54,282 nucleotides of DNA. Origin: Betaproteobacteria bacterium (GTDB taxonomy: Bacteria > Pseudomonadota > Gammaproteobacteria > Burkholderiales > Burkholderiaceae_C). The position numbers and the translations under genes were made by a program. The stretch covers positions 1 through 54,282 of the forward strand of contig VGHR01000006.1 of NCBI GenBank assembly GCA_016868205.1, given 5' to 3'. The notes beneath the pieces were generated by a model. That model was not told where the DNA came from and did no database searches. It saw only the letters and a program-made list of their open reading frames with translations. This document shows positions 42,196 to 52,042 of the stretch, piece by piece (the first letter of the stretch is position 1; each line of letters begins with the position of its first letter).

Positions 42196-42576
42196 TTGCG
42201 CAAGCTTTTGACCCGCGCCCAGTTCGAGGCTGCGCTAAAGGCCGAGGTGATCGCTCGCAGCGAAAATTTTGTCTTGCATCGGCTCAGCGCCTCCAGTGAG
42301 GCCGCCGCGTGTTCCGGCGACTCTTTTGTCGACGAGGCCGCCTTCGGGGTTTTGGTCCCCAAGAGGTGGGCTAAGCGAGCGGTCACCCGCAATTTCATCA
42401 AGCGCCAGGCATGGGCCCTCGCGCGCACAGATCTCCGGCAGCGGCCGCGGGCGCTGTATCTGCTGCGCTTGCGCAAATCATGGCCGGCTGGGGAGTTCGT
42501 GTCGGCCTGCTCGCCAGGCCTGTCCAGAGAGGTTCGCAGCCAACTGGGCGCGCTCTTTTCTGCGGCCGAGCGCTGA
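42196..42576 (+). CDS. rnpA: Ribonuclease P protein component
   Basis: RnpA binds the RNase P RNA and aids tRNA 5'-end maturation. The 126-residue protein has the RNP-like motif KRAVTRNFIKRQAWALART and LLRLRKSW, as expected. The proposed start is TTG 42196 (reading LRKLLTRAQFEAAL), eight bases after GGGG; no ATG or GTG gives a full-length protein, so a weak start likely keeps the amount low. It lies 23 bases after rpmH. Confidence 0.92.
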   Translation: MRKLLTRAQFEAALKAEVIARSENFVLHRLSASSEAAACSGDSFVDEAAFGVLVPKRWAKRAVTRNFIKRQAWALARTDLRQRPRALYLLRLRKSWPAGEFVSACSPGLSREVRSQLGALFSAAER

Positions 42577-42578
42577 TC

Positions 42579-42866
42579 ATGGGTCGACCGGTCTGGTTCT
42601 ACTGGCCGCGCCAAGTTCTGGCAGGCGGGGTCAAGCTCTATCGCTTGTTGCTAAGCCCCTGGCTGGGTTCGGCGTGCCGCTTCACGCCCTCCTGCTCGAT
42701 GTATTCCCTTCAGGCGCTGGACCGGCACGGTGCTGTTGGCGGCTCTTACCTGACCCTCAAGCGCTTGCTTCGTTGTCACCCCGGGTGTGACGGGGGCCAC
42801 GATCCAGTACCTGAGCGTTTGTTCGGGCGGCTGTATGCCGCTTCTCCCACCAAGAAGTCTTCATGA
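42579..42866 (+). CDS. yidD: Membrane protein insertion efficiency factor YidD
   Basis: The 95-residue protein carries the family core LLLSPWLGSACRFTPSCSMY and RCHPGCDGGHDPVP, with three conserved cysteines. It assists YidC-dependent membrane insertion through an N-terminal amphipathic helix. It starts two bases after rnpA and overlaps yidC by four bases. Confidence 0.94.
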   Translation: MGRPVWFYWPRQVLAGGVKLYRLLLSPWLGSACRFTPSCSMYSLQALDRHGAVGGSYLTLKRLLRCHPGCDGGHDPVPERLFGRLYAASPTKKSS

Positions 42867-44569
42867 ACGAAATTCGTCGCACCATCCTTTGGGTCATTTT
42901 TGGCTTCTCCATGGTTCTTCTCTGGGACCAATGGCAGATTCACAACGGAAAAAAGCCGACCTTTTTTCCGCAGGCGCCAAGCCCTGCGGCCAGCACCCCA
43001 AGCGCACCGGCCGCACCGGCCGCCCCCGCGGGGTCATCGGCCGCTGTGCCGGCCGCCATTTCGCCGCCGGCAGCGCCAGCGAGCCCGCCCATGGGCGCCA
43101 CGACGCCCAGCACGACGCGTGAGCGCGTACAGATCAAGACCGATGTGCTCGAACTGACTTTTGACGCTGAGGGTGGGTCCCTGGTGCGATCGGTTTTCCT
43201 GCGATACGCCGATTTACAGTCGCCGGGCAACAACTTTGTGCTGTTCGACGAAAGCAAGGACCGGGTTTACCTTGCGCACACGGGCGTCATTGGTCCTCCG
43301 GGGTCTCAGTTGCCCAATCACAAAACGCAGATGACGATGGTCCCGGGTGAACGAGAACTCAAGCCCGGGCACGATCGTCTCGAGCTGCGATTTGAGTCGC
43401 CCGAAGTCGGGGGCCTCAAGTTGATCAAAACCTACAGCCTCAAGCGCGGCAGTTACCTGCTGTCGGTCAAGCATGAGCTGGTCAATACCGGAAGCGCCGC
43501 GATCAACCCCCAGGTCTACCTACAGTTGGTACGCGACGGTAACAAGCCGGCCGGTGAGTCGGCCTTCTATTACACCTTCACCGGCCCGGCGCTATACACC
43601 GAGGCCAAGAAGTTTCAGAAGGTCGAATTCGCTGATATCGAAAAAAACAAATTCGAAGCGGAAAAGCAGGCGGATAACGGTTACATCGCCATGGTGCAAC
43701 ACTACTTTGCCTCGGCCTGGCTCTTACCTTCGGGCCAGAGCCGCGACATCTTCCTGCGCAAGGTCGATGCCAACCTGTATGCCGTTGGTGTCATTGCACC
43801 GCTGGCAGCCCTTGCGCCCGGGGCTTCCCAGACCTTTGAAGCGCAGCTATTCGTTGGGCCGCAGGAAGAAAAGACCTTGGAGGCCCTGGCTCCGGGATTG
43901 GAGCTGGTCAAGGACTACGGCTGGTTCACTATTTTGGCCAAGCCCCTGTACTGGCTGCTCTATGAGCTGCACCGCTTTATCGGCAACTGGGGCTGGTCTA
44001 TCGTGGCCCTGGTGTTCCTCATTAAGCTGGCTTTTTACTGGCTCAACGCGAAGGCGTATCAGAGCATGGCCAAGCTGAAGGCGATTAGCCCGCGCATCAT
44101 GGAAATGCGGGAGCGGCTCAAGGACAAGCCGCAGGAAATGCAGATGGCCATGATGAAAATCTACAAGGAGGAGAAGGTCAACCCAATGGGCGGATGCTTT
44201 CCGATCATGGTCCAGATCCCGGTGTTTATTGCCTTGTATTGGGTGCTGCTATCCAGCGTGGAAATGCGCAACGCGCCTTGGGTGGCCTGGATCGCTGACT
44301 TGTCGGCGCCCGACCCCTATTTCATCTTGCCCATCGTGATGACGCTGACCACGCTGCTGCAAACCGCACTCAATCCCCTGCCGCCCGATCCCTTGCAGGC
44401 CAAGCTGATGTGGTTGATGCCCTTGATATTCAGTGTCATGTTCTTCTTCTTCCCGGCCGGCCTGGTGCTGTACTGGATTACCAACAACATCCTTTCGATT
44501 GCCCAGCAATGGGTGATCAACACCCGCATGGGTGTGCCGCCGCAGTTCAATTTGCCCAAATTCAAATGA
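42863..44569 (+). CDS. yidC: Membrane protein insertase YidC
   Basis: The 568-residue insertase has an N-terminal membrane helix (RRTILWVIFGFSMVLLW), a proline/alanine-rich linker (residues ~35-80), the large periplasmic beta-sandwich domain (about 90-350) and the conserved five-helix core with YWLLYELHRFIGNWGWSIV, NPMGGCFPIMVQIPVFIALY and a final AGLVLYWITNNILSIAQQW. It inserts and folds inner-membrane proteins with or without SecYEG. Confidence 0.96.
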   Translation: MNEIRRTILWVIFGFSMVLLWDQWQIHNGKKPTFFPQAPSPAASTPSAPAAPAAPAGSSAAVPAAISPPAAPASPPMGATTPSTTRERVQIKTDVLELTFDAEGGSLVRSVFLRYADLQSPGNNFVLFDESKDRVYLAHTGVIGPPGSQLPNHKTQMTMVPGERELKPGHDRLELRFESPEVGGLKLIKTYSLKRGSYLLSVKHELVNTGSAAINPQVYLQLVRDGNKPAGESAFYYTFTGPALYTEAKKFQKVEFADIEKNKFEAEKQADNGYIAMVQHYFASAWLLPSGQSRDIFLRKVDANLYAVGVIAPLAALAPGASQTFEAQLFVGPQEEKTLEALAPGLELVKDYGWFTILAKPLYWLLYELHRFIGNWGWSIVALVFLIKLAFYWLNAKAYQSMAKLKAISPRIMEMRERLKDKPQEMQMAMMKIYKEEKVNPMGGCFPIMVQIPVFIALYWVLLSSVEMRNAPWVAWIADLSAPDPYFILPIVMTLTTLLQTALNPLPPDPLQAKLMWLMPLIFSVMFFFFPAGLVLYWITNNILSIAQQWVINTRMGVPPQFNLPKFK

Positions 44570-44576
44570 CCCTGCA

Positions 44577-44593
44577 GGCCGCCGAATGCGGCC
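44577..44593 (+). terminator. Hairpin after yidC
   Basis: GGCCGC-CGAAT-GCGGCC is a perfect 6-base stem followed by GGTAGTTTT. It could be a weak terminator or attenuator between yidC and mnmE, though the run of T is short. Confidence 0.4.
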
Positions 44594-44611
44594 GGTAGTT
44601 TTGGATCCAGC

Positions 44612-46021
44612 ATGCTTGGCCGTCAGCAGGACCCGATTGTTGCCATAGCCACGGCCCCCGGTCGCGGCGCGGTTGGCATGATCAGGGCGTCGGGCGTCGG
44701 TCTTGCGCCCTTGGCTCGGGCACTCTGCGGCTCGCAGTTATTGCCTCGCCAGGCCACCTACGGTCCATTCAAGGACGCAAACGGTCAGGTGATCGACAAA
44801 GGCTTGGCCATTTTTTTCCCTGCGCCAGCCTCCTACACGGGGGAAGATGTGCTGGAACTGCAGGCCCATGGCGGGCCGGCGGTGCTGCGCTTGCTATTGC
44901 AGCGGTGCCTGCAAGCGGCCAGCCAGACCGATGAGGCCACCGGTCAGTTGCGGCTGCCCCATTTGCGCCTGGCCGAGCCGGGTGAATTTACCCGGCGGGC
45001 TTTTCTCAATGGCAAGATAGACCTGGCTCAAGCCGAGGCGGTGGCGGATCTGATTGATGCAACGACGGAGGCCGGAGCCCGCTCTGCGGCGCGCTCCCTG
45101 GTGGGCGCTTTTTCGTTGGAGATCGAGGCCCTCTTGCAGCAGCTGGTGCGTCTTCGCATGGTGGTCGAGGCCACGCTGGACTTCCCGGAAGAGGACATCG
45201 ACTTCATCAAGAAAGCCGATGTCCACGGCCAATTGCAGGCTCTGCGTGAACGGGTGGCCGAGGTTCAAGCGCGTGCCACACAAGGCGCCATTTTGCGCGA
45301 AGGCATACGGGTGGTCATTGCCGGACAGCCCAATGCAGGCAAGAGCTCTCTGCTCAACGCCTTGGCGGGCGCCGAGCGCGCGATTGTGACCCCGATCGCA
45401 GGCACCACCCGTGACAAGGTGACCGAGCTGATTCAGATCGACGGCGTGCCTTTGCATGTGACAGACACCGCGGGCCTTCGTGAGAGCAGTGACCTCGTTG
45501 AAAAAATAGGCATTGAGCGTGCGTGGCAGGAGATTCGCGCTGCAGACGCGGTGTTGTTTCTGCATGACTGGCCCCGCTATCGCGCCGCCGATGCACACGG
45601 GCAGGCGTACCGCGAGCTCGATGCCCAGATTGCTCAACAACTCCCCGCCGGCCTTGCGGTTCTCCAGGTTTGGAACAAGATAGACAGCCTCGCGCCCGAT
45701 GATCAAGCCCCAGAGGGCCTGTTTGTCTCGGCCAAAACCGGGGAGGGGCTACAGGCCCTGCGCCAAGCCTTGCTCGATCGGGTGGGCTGGCAGGGTGCAG
45801 AGGGGCTGTACATGGCCCGCGCAAGGCACTTGCACGCCCTTGAGCAGGTCATGTCTCAGTTGGAAGTGGCCCTGCAGCAGCTCCAAGCGCAAGAACCCGC
45901 CTTGGACCTGTTGGCCGAAGATTTGCGACAAGCGCACAATGCGCTGGCGCAGATCACGGGTGAGTTCACTTCCGATGATTTGTTGGGCGTGATCTTTGCC
46001 TCGTTTTGCATCGGTAAATAA
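44612..46021 (+). CDS. mnmE: tRNA-modification GTPase MnmE
   Basis: The 469-residue GTPase acts with MnmG to form cmnm5U34. It has the folate-binding N-domain ([17 protein letters not shown]), helical domain, and G domain with G1 [10 protein letters not shown]2 TTRDKV, G3 DTAGLR and G4 NKID, and ends with the required FCIGK whose cysteine is conserved. The central region is intact and length is normal. Its stop lies two bases from the convergent hutU stop. Confidence 0.96.
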   Translation: MLGRQQDPIVAIATAPGRGAVGMIRASGVGLAPLARALCGSQLLPRQATYGPFKDANGQVIDKGLAIFFPAPASYTGEDVLELQAHGGPAVLRLLLQRCLQAASQTDEATGQLRLPHLRLAEPGEFTRRAFLNGKIDLAQAEAVADLIDATTEAGARSAARSLVGAFSLEIEALLQQLVRLRMVVEATLDFPEEDIDFIKKADVHGQLQALRERVAEVQARATQGAILREGIRVVIAGQPNAGKSSLLNALAGAERAIVTPIAGTTRDKVTELIQIDGVPLHVTDTAGLRESSDLVEKIGIERAWQEIRAADAVLFLHDWPRYRAADAHGQAYRELDAQIAQQLPAGLAVLQVWNKIDSLAPDDQAPEGLFVSAKTGEGLQALRQALLDRVGWQGAEGLYMARARHLHALEQVMSQLEVALQQLQAQEPALDLLAEDLRQAHNALAQITGEFTSDDLLGVIFASFCIGK

Positions 46022-46023
46022 GG

Positions 46024-47724
46024 CTAGGACGAGGTCAGCATGGGCAGCTTCAGGGCTTGTTCGCGTGCGCAGGCGCGAGCCGACTCGTAGCCGGCATCGG
46101 CATGGCGCATGACGCCGGTGCCCGGGTCGTTCCAGAGCACGCGCGCCAGGCGCTGATCGGCCTCGGCTGTGCCGTCGCAGACGATGACCACACCGGCATG
46201 CTGCGAAAAGCCCATGCCCACGCCGCCGCCGTGATGCAGGCTGACCCAGGTGGCTCCACCGGCGGTGTTGAGCAGGGCATTGAGCAGCGGCCAGTCGGAG
46301 ACCGCATCGGAGCCGTCACGCATGGCCTCCGTTTCGCGATTGGGGCTGGCCACCGAGCCGCTGTCGAGGTGGTCGCGACCGATGACGATGGGCGCCTTGA
46401 GTTCGCCCTTGCGCACCATTTCATTGAAGGCCAGGCCGGCGCGATGGCGCTCGCCCAGACCGATCCAGCAGATGCGCGCTGGCAGCCCCTGAAAGGCAAT
46501 GCGTTCACAGGCCATGTCCAGCCACTGATGCAGGTGCGTATCCTGCGGGAACAGCGCTTTCATCTTGGCATCGGTCTTGCGAATGTCTTCTGGATCGCCT
46601 GACAGCGCGACCCAACGGAAAGGGCCCTTGCCCTGGCAGAACAGCGGTCGGATGTAGGCGGGCACAAAACCGGGAAAGTCAAAGGCGTTTTTCACGCCCA
46701 TGTCATAGGCCACCTGCCGGATGTTGTTGCCGTAATCCACGACCGGGATGCCCATGGCCTGAAATTCCAGCATGGCCTGCACATGCGTGGCGCAGCTGCG
46801 CGCAGCCGCTTCGCGCAAAGCCGAGCTGCCTTCTTCGCGCGCTTGTAGCCATTGCGGCAGTGTCCACCCAGAGGGCAGGTAGCCGTTGAAGAGGTCATGC
46901 GCCGAGGTCTGGTCGGTGACCAAATCGGGCTTGAGTCCGCCAGCCTGGGCGCGGCGAACCAGTTCGGGCAGGAGCTCGGCCGCATTGCCCAGCAGGGCAA
47001 TAGATCGCGCCTGCCCTTCTTGGGTGTAGCGCGCGAGGCGTTGCAGCGCATCGTCCGTGTCGCGAGCCTGCTCGTCGACATAGCGGGTCTTGAGCCGAAA
47101 GTCGATTCGACTTTGCTGGCACTCGATGGTCAGCGAGCAGGCGCCCGCAAAAGTCGCAGCCAGCGGCTGGGCGCCGCCCATGCCGCCGAGCCCGGCCGTC
47201 AGGATCCACCGGCCTTTCCAGCTGCCGCCGTAGTGCTGCCGGCCCGCTTCGACGAAGGTTTCGTAGGTGCCCTGGACGATCCCTTGGCTGCCGATGTAGA
47301 TCCATGAGCCGGCCGTCATTTGGCCGTACATCATCAGGCCCTTGCGGTCGAGCTCCATGAAATGCTCCCAGGTGGCCCACTTGGGCACCAGATTGGAGTT
47401 GGCAATCAGCACCCGCGGCGCATCGGTATGTGTCTTGAAAACACCGACGGGCTTGCCGCTTTGAATCAGCAACGATTCGTCGGCCTTGAGCTCCCGCAGG
47501 CTGCGCACAATGGCTTCGAAACAGTCCCAATCGCGCGCGGCCTTGCCGATGCCACCGTAGACCACCAGTTGGTCCGGGTTTTCGGCCACCTCGGGGTCCA
47601 GGTTGTTCTGGATCATTCGGTAGGCGGCCTCGATCAGCCAGTTGGCGCAGTGGAGATCCGAACCGCGCGGGGCGCGCACGGTTCGGGCTTGGGCGGGGCG
47701 GTGGATGGCAGAGAGATCAGTCAT
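46024..47724 (-). CDS. hutU: Urocanate hydratase
   Basis: The 566-residue enzyme converts urocanate to imidazolonepropionate with tightly bound NAD+ in histidine degradation. The pattern [39 protein letters not shown] and [15 protein letters not shown] is diagnostic. No hutH, hutI or hutC occurs in the window, so it is separated from the rest of the pathway here. An inverted repeat lies upstream of its start. Confidence 0.96.
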   Translation of the reverse strand: MTDLSAIHRPAQARTVRAPRGSDLHCANWLIEAAYRMIQNNLDPEVAENPDQLVVYGGIGKAARDWDCFEAIVRSLRELKADESLLIQSGKPVGVFKTHTDAPRVLIANSNLVPKWATWEHFMELDRKGLMMYGQMTAGSWIYIGSQGIVQGTYETFVEAGRQHYGGSWKGRWILTAGLGGMGGAQPLAATFAGACSLTIECQQSRIDFRLKTRYVDEQARDTDDALQRLARYTQEGQARSIALLGNAAELLPELVRRAQAGGLKPDLVTDQTSAHDLFNGYLPSGWTLPQWLQAREEGSSALREAAARSCATHVQAMLEFQAMGIPVVDYGNNIRQVAYDMGVKNAFDFPGFVPAYIRPLFCQGKGPFRWVALSGDPEDIRKTDAKMKALFPQDTHLHQWLDMACERIAFQGLPARICWIGLGERHRAGLAFNEMVRKGELKAPIVIGRDHLDSGSVASPNRETEAMRDGSDAVSDWPLLNALLNTAGGATWVSLHHGGGVGMGFSQHAGVVIVCDGTAEADQRLARVLWNDPGTGVMRHADAGYESARACAREQALKLPMLTSS

Positions 47725-47737
47725 AGCCGAGAATGTA

Positions 47738-47761
47738 CTTGTCTAGTCAGGCTCAGACAAG
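47738..47761. promoter_or_regulatory. Inverted repeat upstream of hutU
   Basis: CTTGTCT and AGACAAG form a perfect 7-base inverted repeat with a 10-base spacer, starting 14 bases upstream of the hutU ATG. HutC-type repressors recognise TTGT-containing palindromes, so this is a candidate operator, unproven. Confidence 0.4.
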
Positions 47762-47807
47762 CCCCCTGGCCCTATGGTTTCTACCCATGGCCGAGCCGGC
47801 TCGGGCA

Positions 47808-48371
47808 TCAGGCCCAGTGGTGGCGGCCGAGCAGCAGGCCCTCGCGGCTCAAGGCAAAGCCTTCCCCCATGGCCGGATAGGCGCCGGTCAGCGCGCTCAT
47901 ATTGACCTGATGGGTAACCCAGACTTCAAAACGCCCGTCGGGTAGTTCGCTCAGCGCCTTTCGAAGCTGTTCGGTCTGCGCCGGCTGTGCCTGCGCTTGG
48001 GCGAAGCTTGAATTGAGGGCTGGCCACGGTTGGTGCGAGCCGAACGCCTCATTCGCGGTGTTACGGCACCGGCACCACAGACTCGAGCGCACCGCGCTCG
48101 GTCGCAGCCCCTGCTGCGCAAACCAGCGCCCGATGCGCCGGGCCTGCATGCGCCCGGCCATGCTGATTTGTCGCTGCGAGGTGCAGTTGTCCAGGGTAAA
48201 GCCGGGCGGATCGCCGACGCCCGGTTCGGTCAGGGCGTGACGGATCAGCAGGGCACAGCCCCCGGCGCGCAGTGTCAGGGCCAAAGCCGCTTCGGGCCCA
48301 CCCAGGGGCGCGGCGCGTGCGCCGGCAAGCGTGCAGGCCAGTGCGGCCAGACTCCAGGCTCGCCGGCGCAT
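47808..48371 (-). CDS. Periplasmic histidine phosphatase-superfamily protein
   Basis: The 187-residue protein has a signal peptide (MRRRAWSLAALACTLAGARA) and the catalytic RHA of this superfamily in LLIRHALTEPG, with a second histidine in WVTHQVNMSALTG near the end. Four cysteines in the mature part could form disulfides. The phosphorylated substrate is unknown. Its start lies three bases after the stop of the CPA2 antiporter gene, suggesting cotranscription. Confidence 0.78.
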   Translation of the reverse strand: MRRRAWSLAALACTLAGARAAPLGGPEAALALTLRAGGCALLIRHALTEPGVGDPPGFTLDNCTSQRQISMAGRMQARRIGRWFAQQGLRPSAVRSSLWCRCRNTANEAFGSHQPWPALNSSFAQAQAQPAQTEQLRKALSELPDGRFEVWVTHQVNMSALTGAYPAMGEGFALSREGLLLGRHHWA

Positions 48372-48374
48372 GTC

Positions 48375-50375
48375 TCACCCCGTGCGGCCGCGCTCGCGCA
48401 GCAGCTTTTCCTCAGCCAGGGCGATGGCCTGCGGCAGACCCGAGAGAACCAGGGTGTCGCCCCCCCGCAGCCTCAAGTCGTCCGCGGGCGACACCATTTG
48501 CCCGTCTGGACGGCGCAGTTGCACCACCCGCACACCGATCGCATGCAGGGCCAAATCCCCCAGCTCCAGGCCCACGGCGCGCACCCCCGGGGGTAGCGTC
48601 AGCGTGGCCAACCGCTCGTGCTCAAGCTCTTCGACCGTGTCGTCATCGCTGCCGTGGAAATAGCCGCGCAACAGGCTGTAGCGTGCGTCGCGTTGCTCCT
48701 GCACCGTGCGGATCACGCGTCGCATCGGCACGCCCACCAGTGCCAGGGCGTGACTGGCCAACATCAGGCTACCTTCGATGGCCTCAGGCACTACCTCGGC
48801 CGCGCCGGCGGCCTGTAGTTTCTCGAGATCATGATCGTCGACCGTCCGGACGATCACCGGTACCGCCGGCGCGTGCTCGCGCACGCAGCCCAGCACCTTC
48901 ATCGCAGCGGGCGTGTCGATGTAGGTCACCACCACCGCACTGGCGCGCGCCAGCCCGGCGGCCATCAGCGACTGGATGCGCGCCGCATCGCCAAAAACCA
49001 CGGCATTGCCCGCAGCGGCCGCTTGTCGCACCCGGTCGGGGTCCAGGTCGAGGGCGATGGAGGCAATGCCCTCCTTGTCGAGCATGCGCGCCAGATTTTG
49101 TCCGCAGCGCCCGTAGCCGCAGATGATCACATGCTGCCGAGTGTTGATGGCCTTGCGCGCGATGGTGGTCATTTGCAAGGATTGCTGCATCCACTCGTTG
49201 GCCACCAGCTTCATAACGATGGCATTGGCCTTGAGGATGATGAAGGGCGTTGCCAGCATCGACAGCACCATGCTGGCGAGCACCGGATTAAGCAGCTGTG
49301 GCGGGATCAGCCGTCCCTCCTGGGCCAGGGTCAGCAACACAAAACCAAACTCGCCGGCCTGCGCCAGATACAAGCCGGTGCGCAGGGCGACGCCATCGGA
49401 CGCCCCCAGATAGCGGGCCAGCACCGCGATGAGAATCAGTTTGATGAGCAGCGGTGCAGCCAGCAGCAAGAGCACCAGGGGCCAGTTTTCCGCCACCTGG
49501 CGCCAGTCGAGCATCATGCCGATGCTGATGAAAAACAGGCCCAGCAGCACATCATGAAACGGTCGAATATCGGTCTCGACCTGGTGCTTGTACTCGGTCT
49601 CGGAGATCAGCATGCCGGCGATGAAGGCCCCCAGCGCCAGGCTCAAGCCCGCCAGTTCGGTGAGCCAGGCCAGGGCCAGGGTAACCAGCAGCAGGTTAAG
49701 CACGAAAAGCTCTTCGCTCTTGCGTCGCGCCACCAGGGTCAGCCACCAGCGCATCACCCGCTGGCCACCGGTCAATAGCAAACCCACCAGCACAGCGGCC
49801 TTGAGCAGGGCCAGCCCCAGCGCCCCCAGCAGCATCTCGGCCGGCGAGCCCAGTGCCGGGATCAGAACAAGCAGCGGAACCACCGCCAGATCCTGGAACA
49901 GCAGGATGCCCATGATGCGCCGACCGTGCTCGCTATCGAGTTCGAGTCGATCCGACAGCAGCTTGACGACCAGGGCGGTGCTGCTCATGGCTGCAGCCCC
50001 GGCCAGGGCCAAGGCGCCTTGCCAGGACAGGTTCCACAAGCGCGGGGCCAGCCAGCCCAGCAGCAGTGCGCCGCCGCCAATGGCCACCATGGTCAGCACC
50101 ACCTGCAGCAGCCCCAGGCCAAACACATGCTGACGCATGGCGCGCAATTTGCCCAGATTGAATTCCAGACCGATCACGAACATCAGGAAGACCACGCCAA
50201 ACTCGCCCAGGTAATGCACGCTCTCGGCATCCTGGGCCAGGGCCAGGGCGTTTGGTCCGATGAGTACGCCCACGGCCAGATAGCCGAGCATGGGCGGCAG
50301 CTTGAGCGTGCGGCAAACGACCACCCCCAGCACCGCAGCCAGAAGATAAAACAAGGTCAGTTCGAGTCCGCTCAT
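48375..50375 (-). CDS. CPA2-family monovalent cation/proton antiporter with TrkA domains
   Basis: This ~666-residue protein has 12 or so membrane helices (residues ~3-385), including YLAVGVLIGPNAL and the FMFVIGLEFNL-like segment VVFLMFVIGLEFN. A TrkA-N Rossmann domain (HVIICGYGRCGQNLARML near residue 410) and a TrkA-C domain (near 570-650) follow. It resembles KefB/YbaL-type potassium efflux systems gated by cytoplasmic nucleotides. No kefF/kefG partner is adjacent. ATG 50375 is used; ATG 50384 is also possible. It is divergent from kdsD. Confidence 0.88.
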   Translation of the reverse strand: MSGLELTLFYLLAAVLGVVVCRTLKLPPMLGYLAVGVLIGPNALALAQDAESVHYLGEFGVVFLMFVIGLEFNLGKLRAMRQHVFGLGLLQVVLTMVAIGGGALLLGWLAPRLWNLSWQGALALAGAAAMSSTALVVKLLSDRLELDSEHGRRIMGILLFQDLAVVPLLVLIPALGSPAEMLLGALGLALLKAAVLVGLLLTGGQRVMRWWLTLVARRKSEELFVLNLLLVTLALAWLTELAGLSLALGAFIAGMLISETEYKHQVETDIRPFHDVLLGLFFISIGMMLDWRQVAENWPLVLLLLAAPLLIKLILIAVLARYLGASDGVALRTGLYLAQAGEFGFVLLTLAQEGRLIPPQLLNPVLASMVLSMLATPFIILKANAIVMKLVANEWMQQSLQMTTIARKAINTRQHVIICGYGRCGQNLARMLDKEGIASIALDLDPDRVRQAAAAGNAVVFGDAARIQSLMAAGLARASAVVVTYIDTPAAMKVLGCVREHAPAVPVIVRTVDDHDLEKLQAAGAAEVVPEAIEGSLMLASHALALVGVPMRRVIRTVQEQRDARYSLLRGYFHGSDDDTVEELEHERLATLTLPPGVRAVGLELGDLALHAIGVRVVQLRRPDGQMVSPADDLRLRGGDTLVLSGLPQAIALAEEKLLRERGRTG

Positions 50376-50453
50376 ACGGGGCATGGTAGCCGAAGCGTGT
50401 GTCACGCAGGGCATCGAGAATCTAGGCCTCGCGCGCCTCACTAGAATCGGCGC

Positions 50454-51440
50454 ATGCAAACAAGGCCCGTGGATCCCGCGCAGTGTCTGGCGCTAGCGCG
50501 TCAGACCTTCGGCATTGAAGCGGCGGCGGTGCAGGCTTTGGCCGAGCGCACCGGCCCGGCGTTTGTGCGTGCGGTCGAACTCATGCTGGCGTGCAAGGGT
50601 CGGGTGGTGGTCATGGGCATGGGTAAAAGCGGGCACATCGGACGCAAGATAGCGGCCACCTTGGCTTCCACCGGGACGCCGGCGCTGTTCGTTCATCCGG
50701 CCGAAGCCAGTCATGGCGACCTCGGAATGATCACGGCCGCTGATGTGGTGCTCGGACTCTCCAACAGCGGTCAGAGTGAGGAGATCAACAGCCTCCTGCC
50801 CATCTTGCGGCGGCAGCGGTCCAGCCTGATTGCCATCACGGGCGGTCTGGGTTCCCCTTTGGCGCAGCATGCGCAAGTTGTTCTCGACAGCAGCGTGTCC
50901 CAAGAGGCTTGCCCGCTCAACTTGGCGCCCACGGCCAGCACCATGGTGCAGCTGGCCCTGGGCGACGCCCTGGCTGTGGCGCTTCTGGATGCGCGCGGCT
51001 TTCGACCGGAAGACTTCGCCCGATCTCACCCTGGCGGCGCCCTGGGTCGTCAGCTGCTCACCCATGTGAGCGATGTCATGCGCTCGGGCCCCGCGGTGCC
51101 GCATGTTCCTCCCCAAGCGGGCTTGACTGAGCTGATGCGCGAGATGAGCGAAAAAGGCCTGGGCGCCTCGGCCGTGGTCGATGAGAAGGGACAGGTGCTG
51201 GGCATTTTTACCGACGGCGATTTGCGTCGTCTGGTGGAGAAGGGCTGCGATCTGCGCACGCTCAGTGCAGCTGAGGTCATGCACCGCAATCCCCGCACCG
51301 TGCGAGCCGATGCGCTGGCGGTGGATGCGGCCGCCCTGATGGAGCAATATCGCATCACCACTGTTTTGGTGGTCGATGAAAACCAGGGCCTGGTTGGCGC
51401 GCTCAGCAGCAACGACCTGATGCGGGCGAAGGTGATTTGA
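50454..51440 (+). CDS. kdsD: D-arabinose 5-phosphate isomerase
   Basis: The 328-residue enzyme makes arabinose-5-phosphate, the precursor of Kdo in lipopolysaccharide. The SIS domain (residues ~40-170) has MGMGKSGHIGRKIAATLAST and ASHGDLGMI; two CBS domains follow (about 205-325). It heads the kdsD-kdsC-lptC operon and its stop overlaps the kdsC ATG by one base (TGATG). Confidence 0.94.
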   Translation: MQTRPVDPAQCLALARQTFGIEAAAVQALAERTGPAFVRAVELMLACKGRVVVMGMGKSGHIGRKIAATLASTGTPALFVHPAEASHGDLGMITAADVVLGLSNSGQSEEINSLLPILRRQRSSLIAITGGLGSPLAQHAQVVLDSSVSQEACPLNLAPTASTMVQLALGDALAVALLDARGFRPEDFARSHPGGALGRQLLTHVSDVMRSGPAVPHVPPQAGLTELMREMSEKGLGASAVVDEKGQVLGIFTDGDLRRLVEKGCDLRTLSAAEVMHRNPRTVRADALAVDAAALMEQYRITTVLVVDENQGLVGALSSNDLMRAKVI

Positions 51441-52042
51441 TGAGCACGCTGCGCGGCCCCCGTCGTCCCGTGCTGGAGATCGACCCGAGGCTCTTGCTCC
51501 GCGCGCAGCCCGTCAGGGTAGCCTTCTTTGATGTGGATGGCGTGCTGACTGATGGGGGCTTGTACTTCAGCGAGCATGGCGGCGCTTCGGACGACTCAGC
51601 ACCGTATGGGGCGCGCGAGACGATCAAGCGGTTTCACACGCTGGACGGTCATGGCCTGAAGTTGTTGCAGCGAGCAGGCATTACGCCGGCGGTGATCAGC
51701 GGCCGTGACAGTCCAGCCTTGCGCGCCCGGGTGCAGGCCTTGGGCATCACCCACGCCCACTTTGGCCAGGAGGACAAGCGCCCGCTGGCCGAACAAACGC
51801 TGGCTGCCCTCGGTCTGCAATGGGCGCAGGCGGCGGCCATGGGGGACGACTGGCCGGATTTGCCAGTCTTGCAGGCCGCCGCGATCAGCTGCGCGCCGGC
51901 CAATGCGCATGTGGAGGTGCGCGCTCGCGTCGACTATGTCACTCAGGCCGCTGGCGGGCAGGGTGCTGCCCGCCAGTGGTGCGATCTTTTGTTGGTGGCC
52001 GGCGGCCATTACGCCCGCATTCTTGAGGAGTACGGCGCATGA
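51440..52042 (+). CDS. kdsC: 3-deoxy-D-manno-octulosonate 8-phosphate phosphatase
   Basis: The 200-residue HAD-family phosphatase removes phosphate from Kdo-8-phosphate. The nucleophile motif FFDVDGVLTDGGLYFSEHG is at residues ~29-47, AVISGRDSPALRARVQ near 85, and AMGDDWPDLPVL near 133. Start is ATG 51440. The gene overlaps lptC by four bases. Confidence 0.94.
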   Translation: MSTLRGPRRPVLEIDPRLLLRAQPVRVAFFDVDGVLTDGGLYFSEHGGASDDSAPYGARETIKRFHTLDGHGLKLLQRAGITPAVISGRDSPALRARVQALGITHAHFGQEDKRPLAEQTLAALGLQWAQAAAMGDDWPDLPVLQAAAISCAPANAHVEVRARVDYVTQAAGGQGAARQWCDLLLVAGGHYARILEEYGA

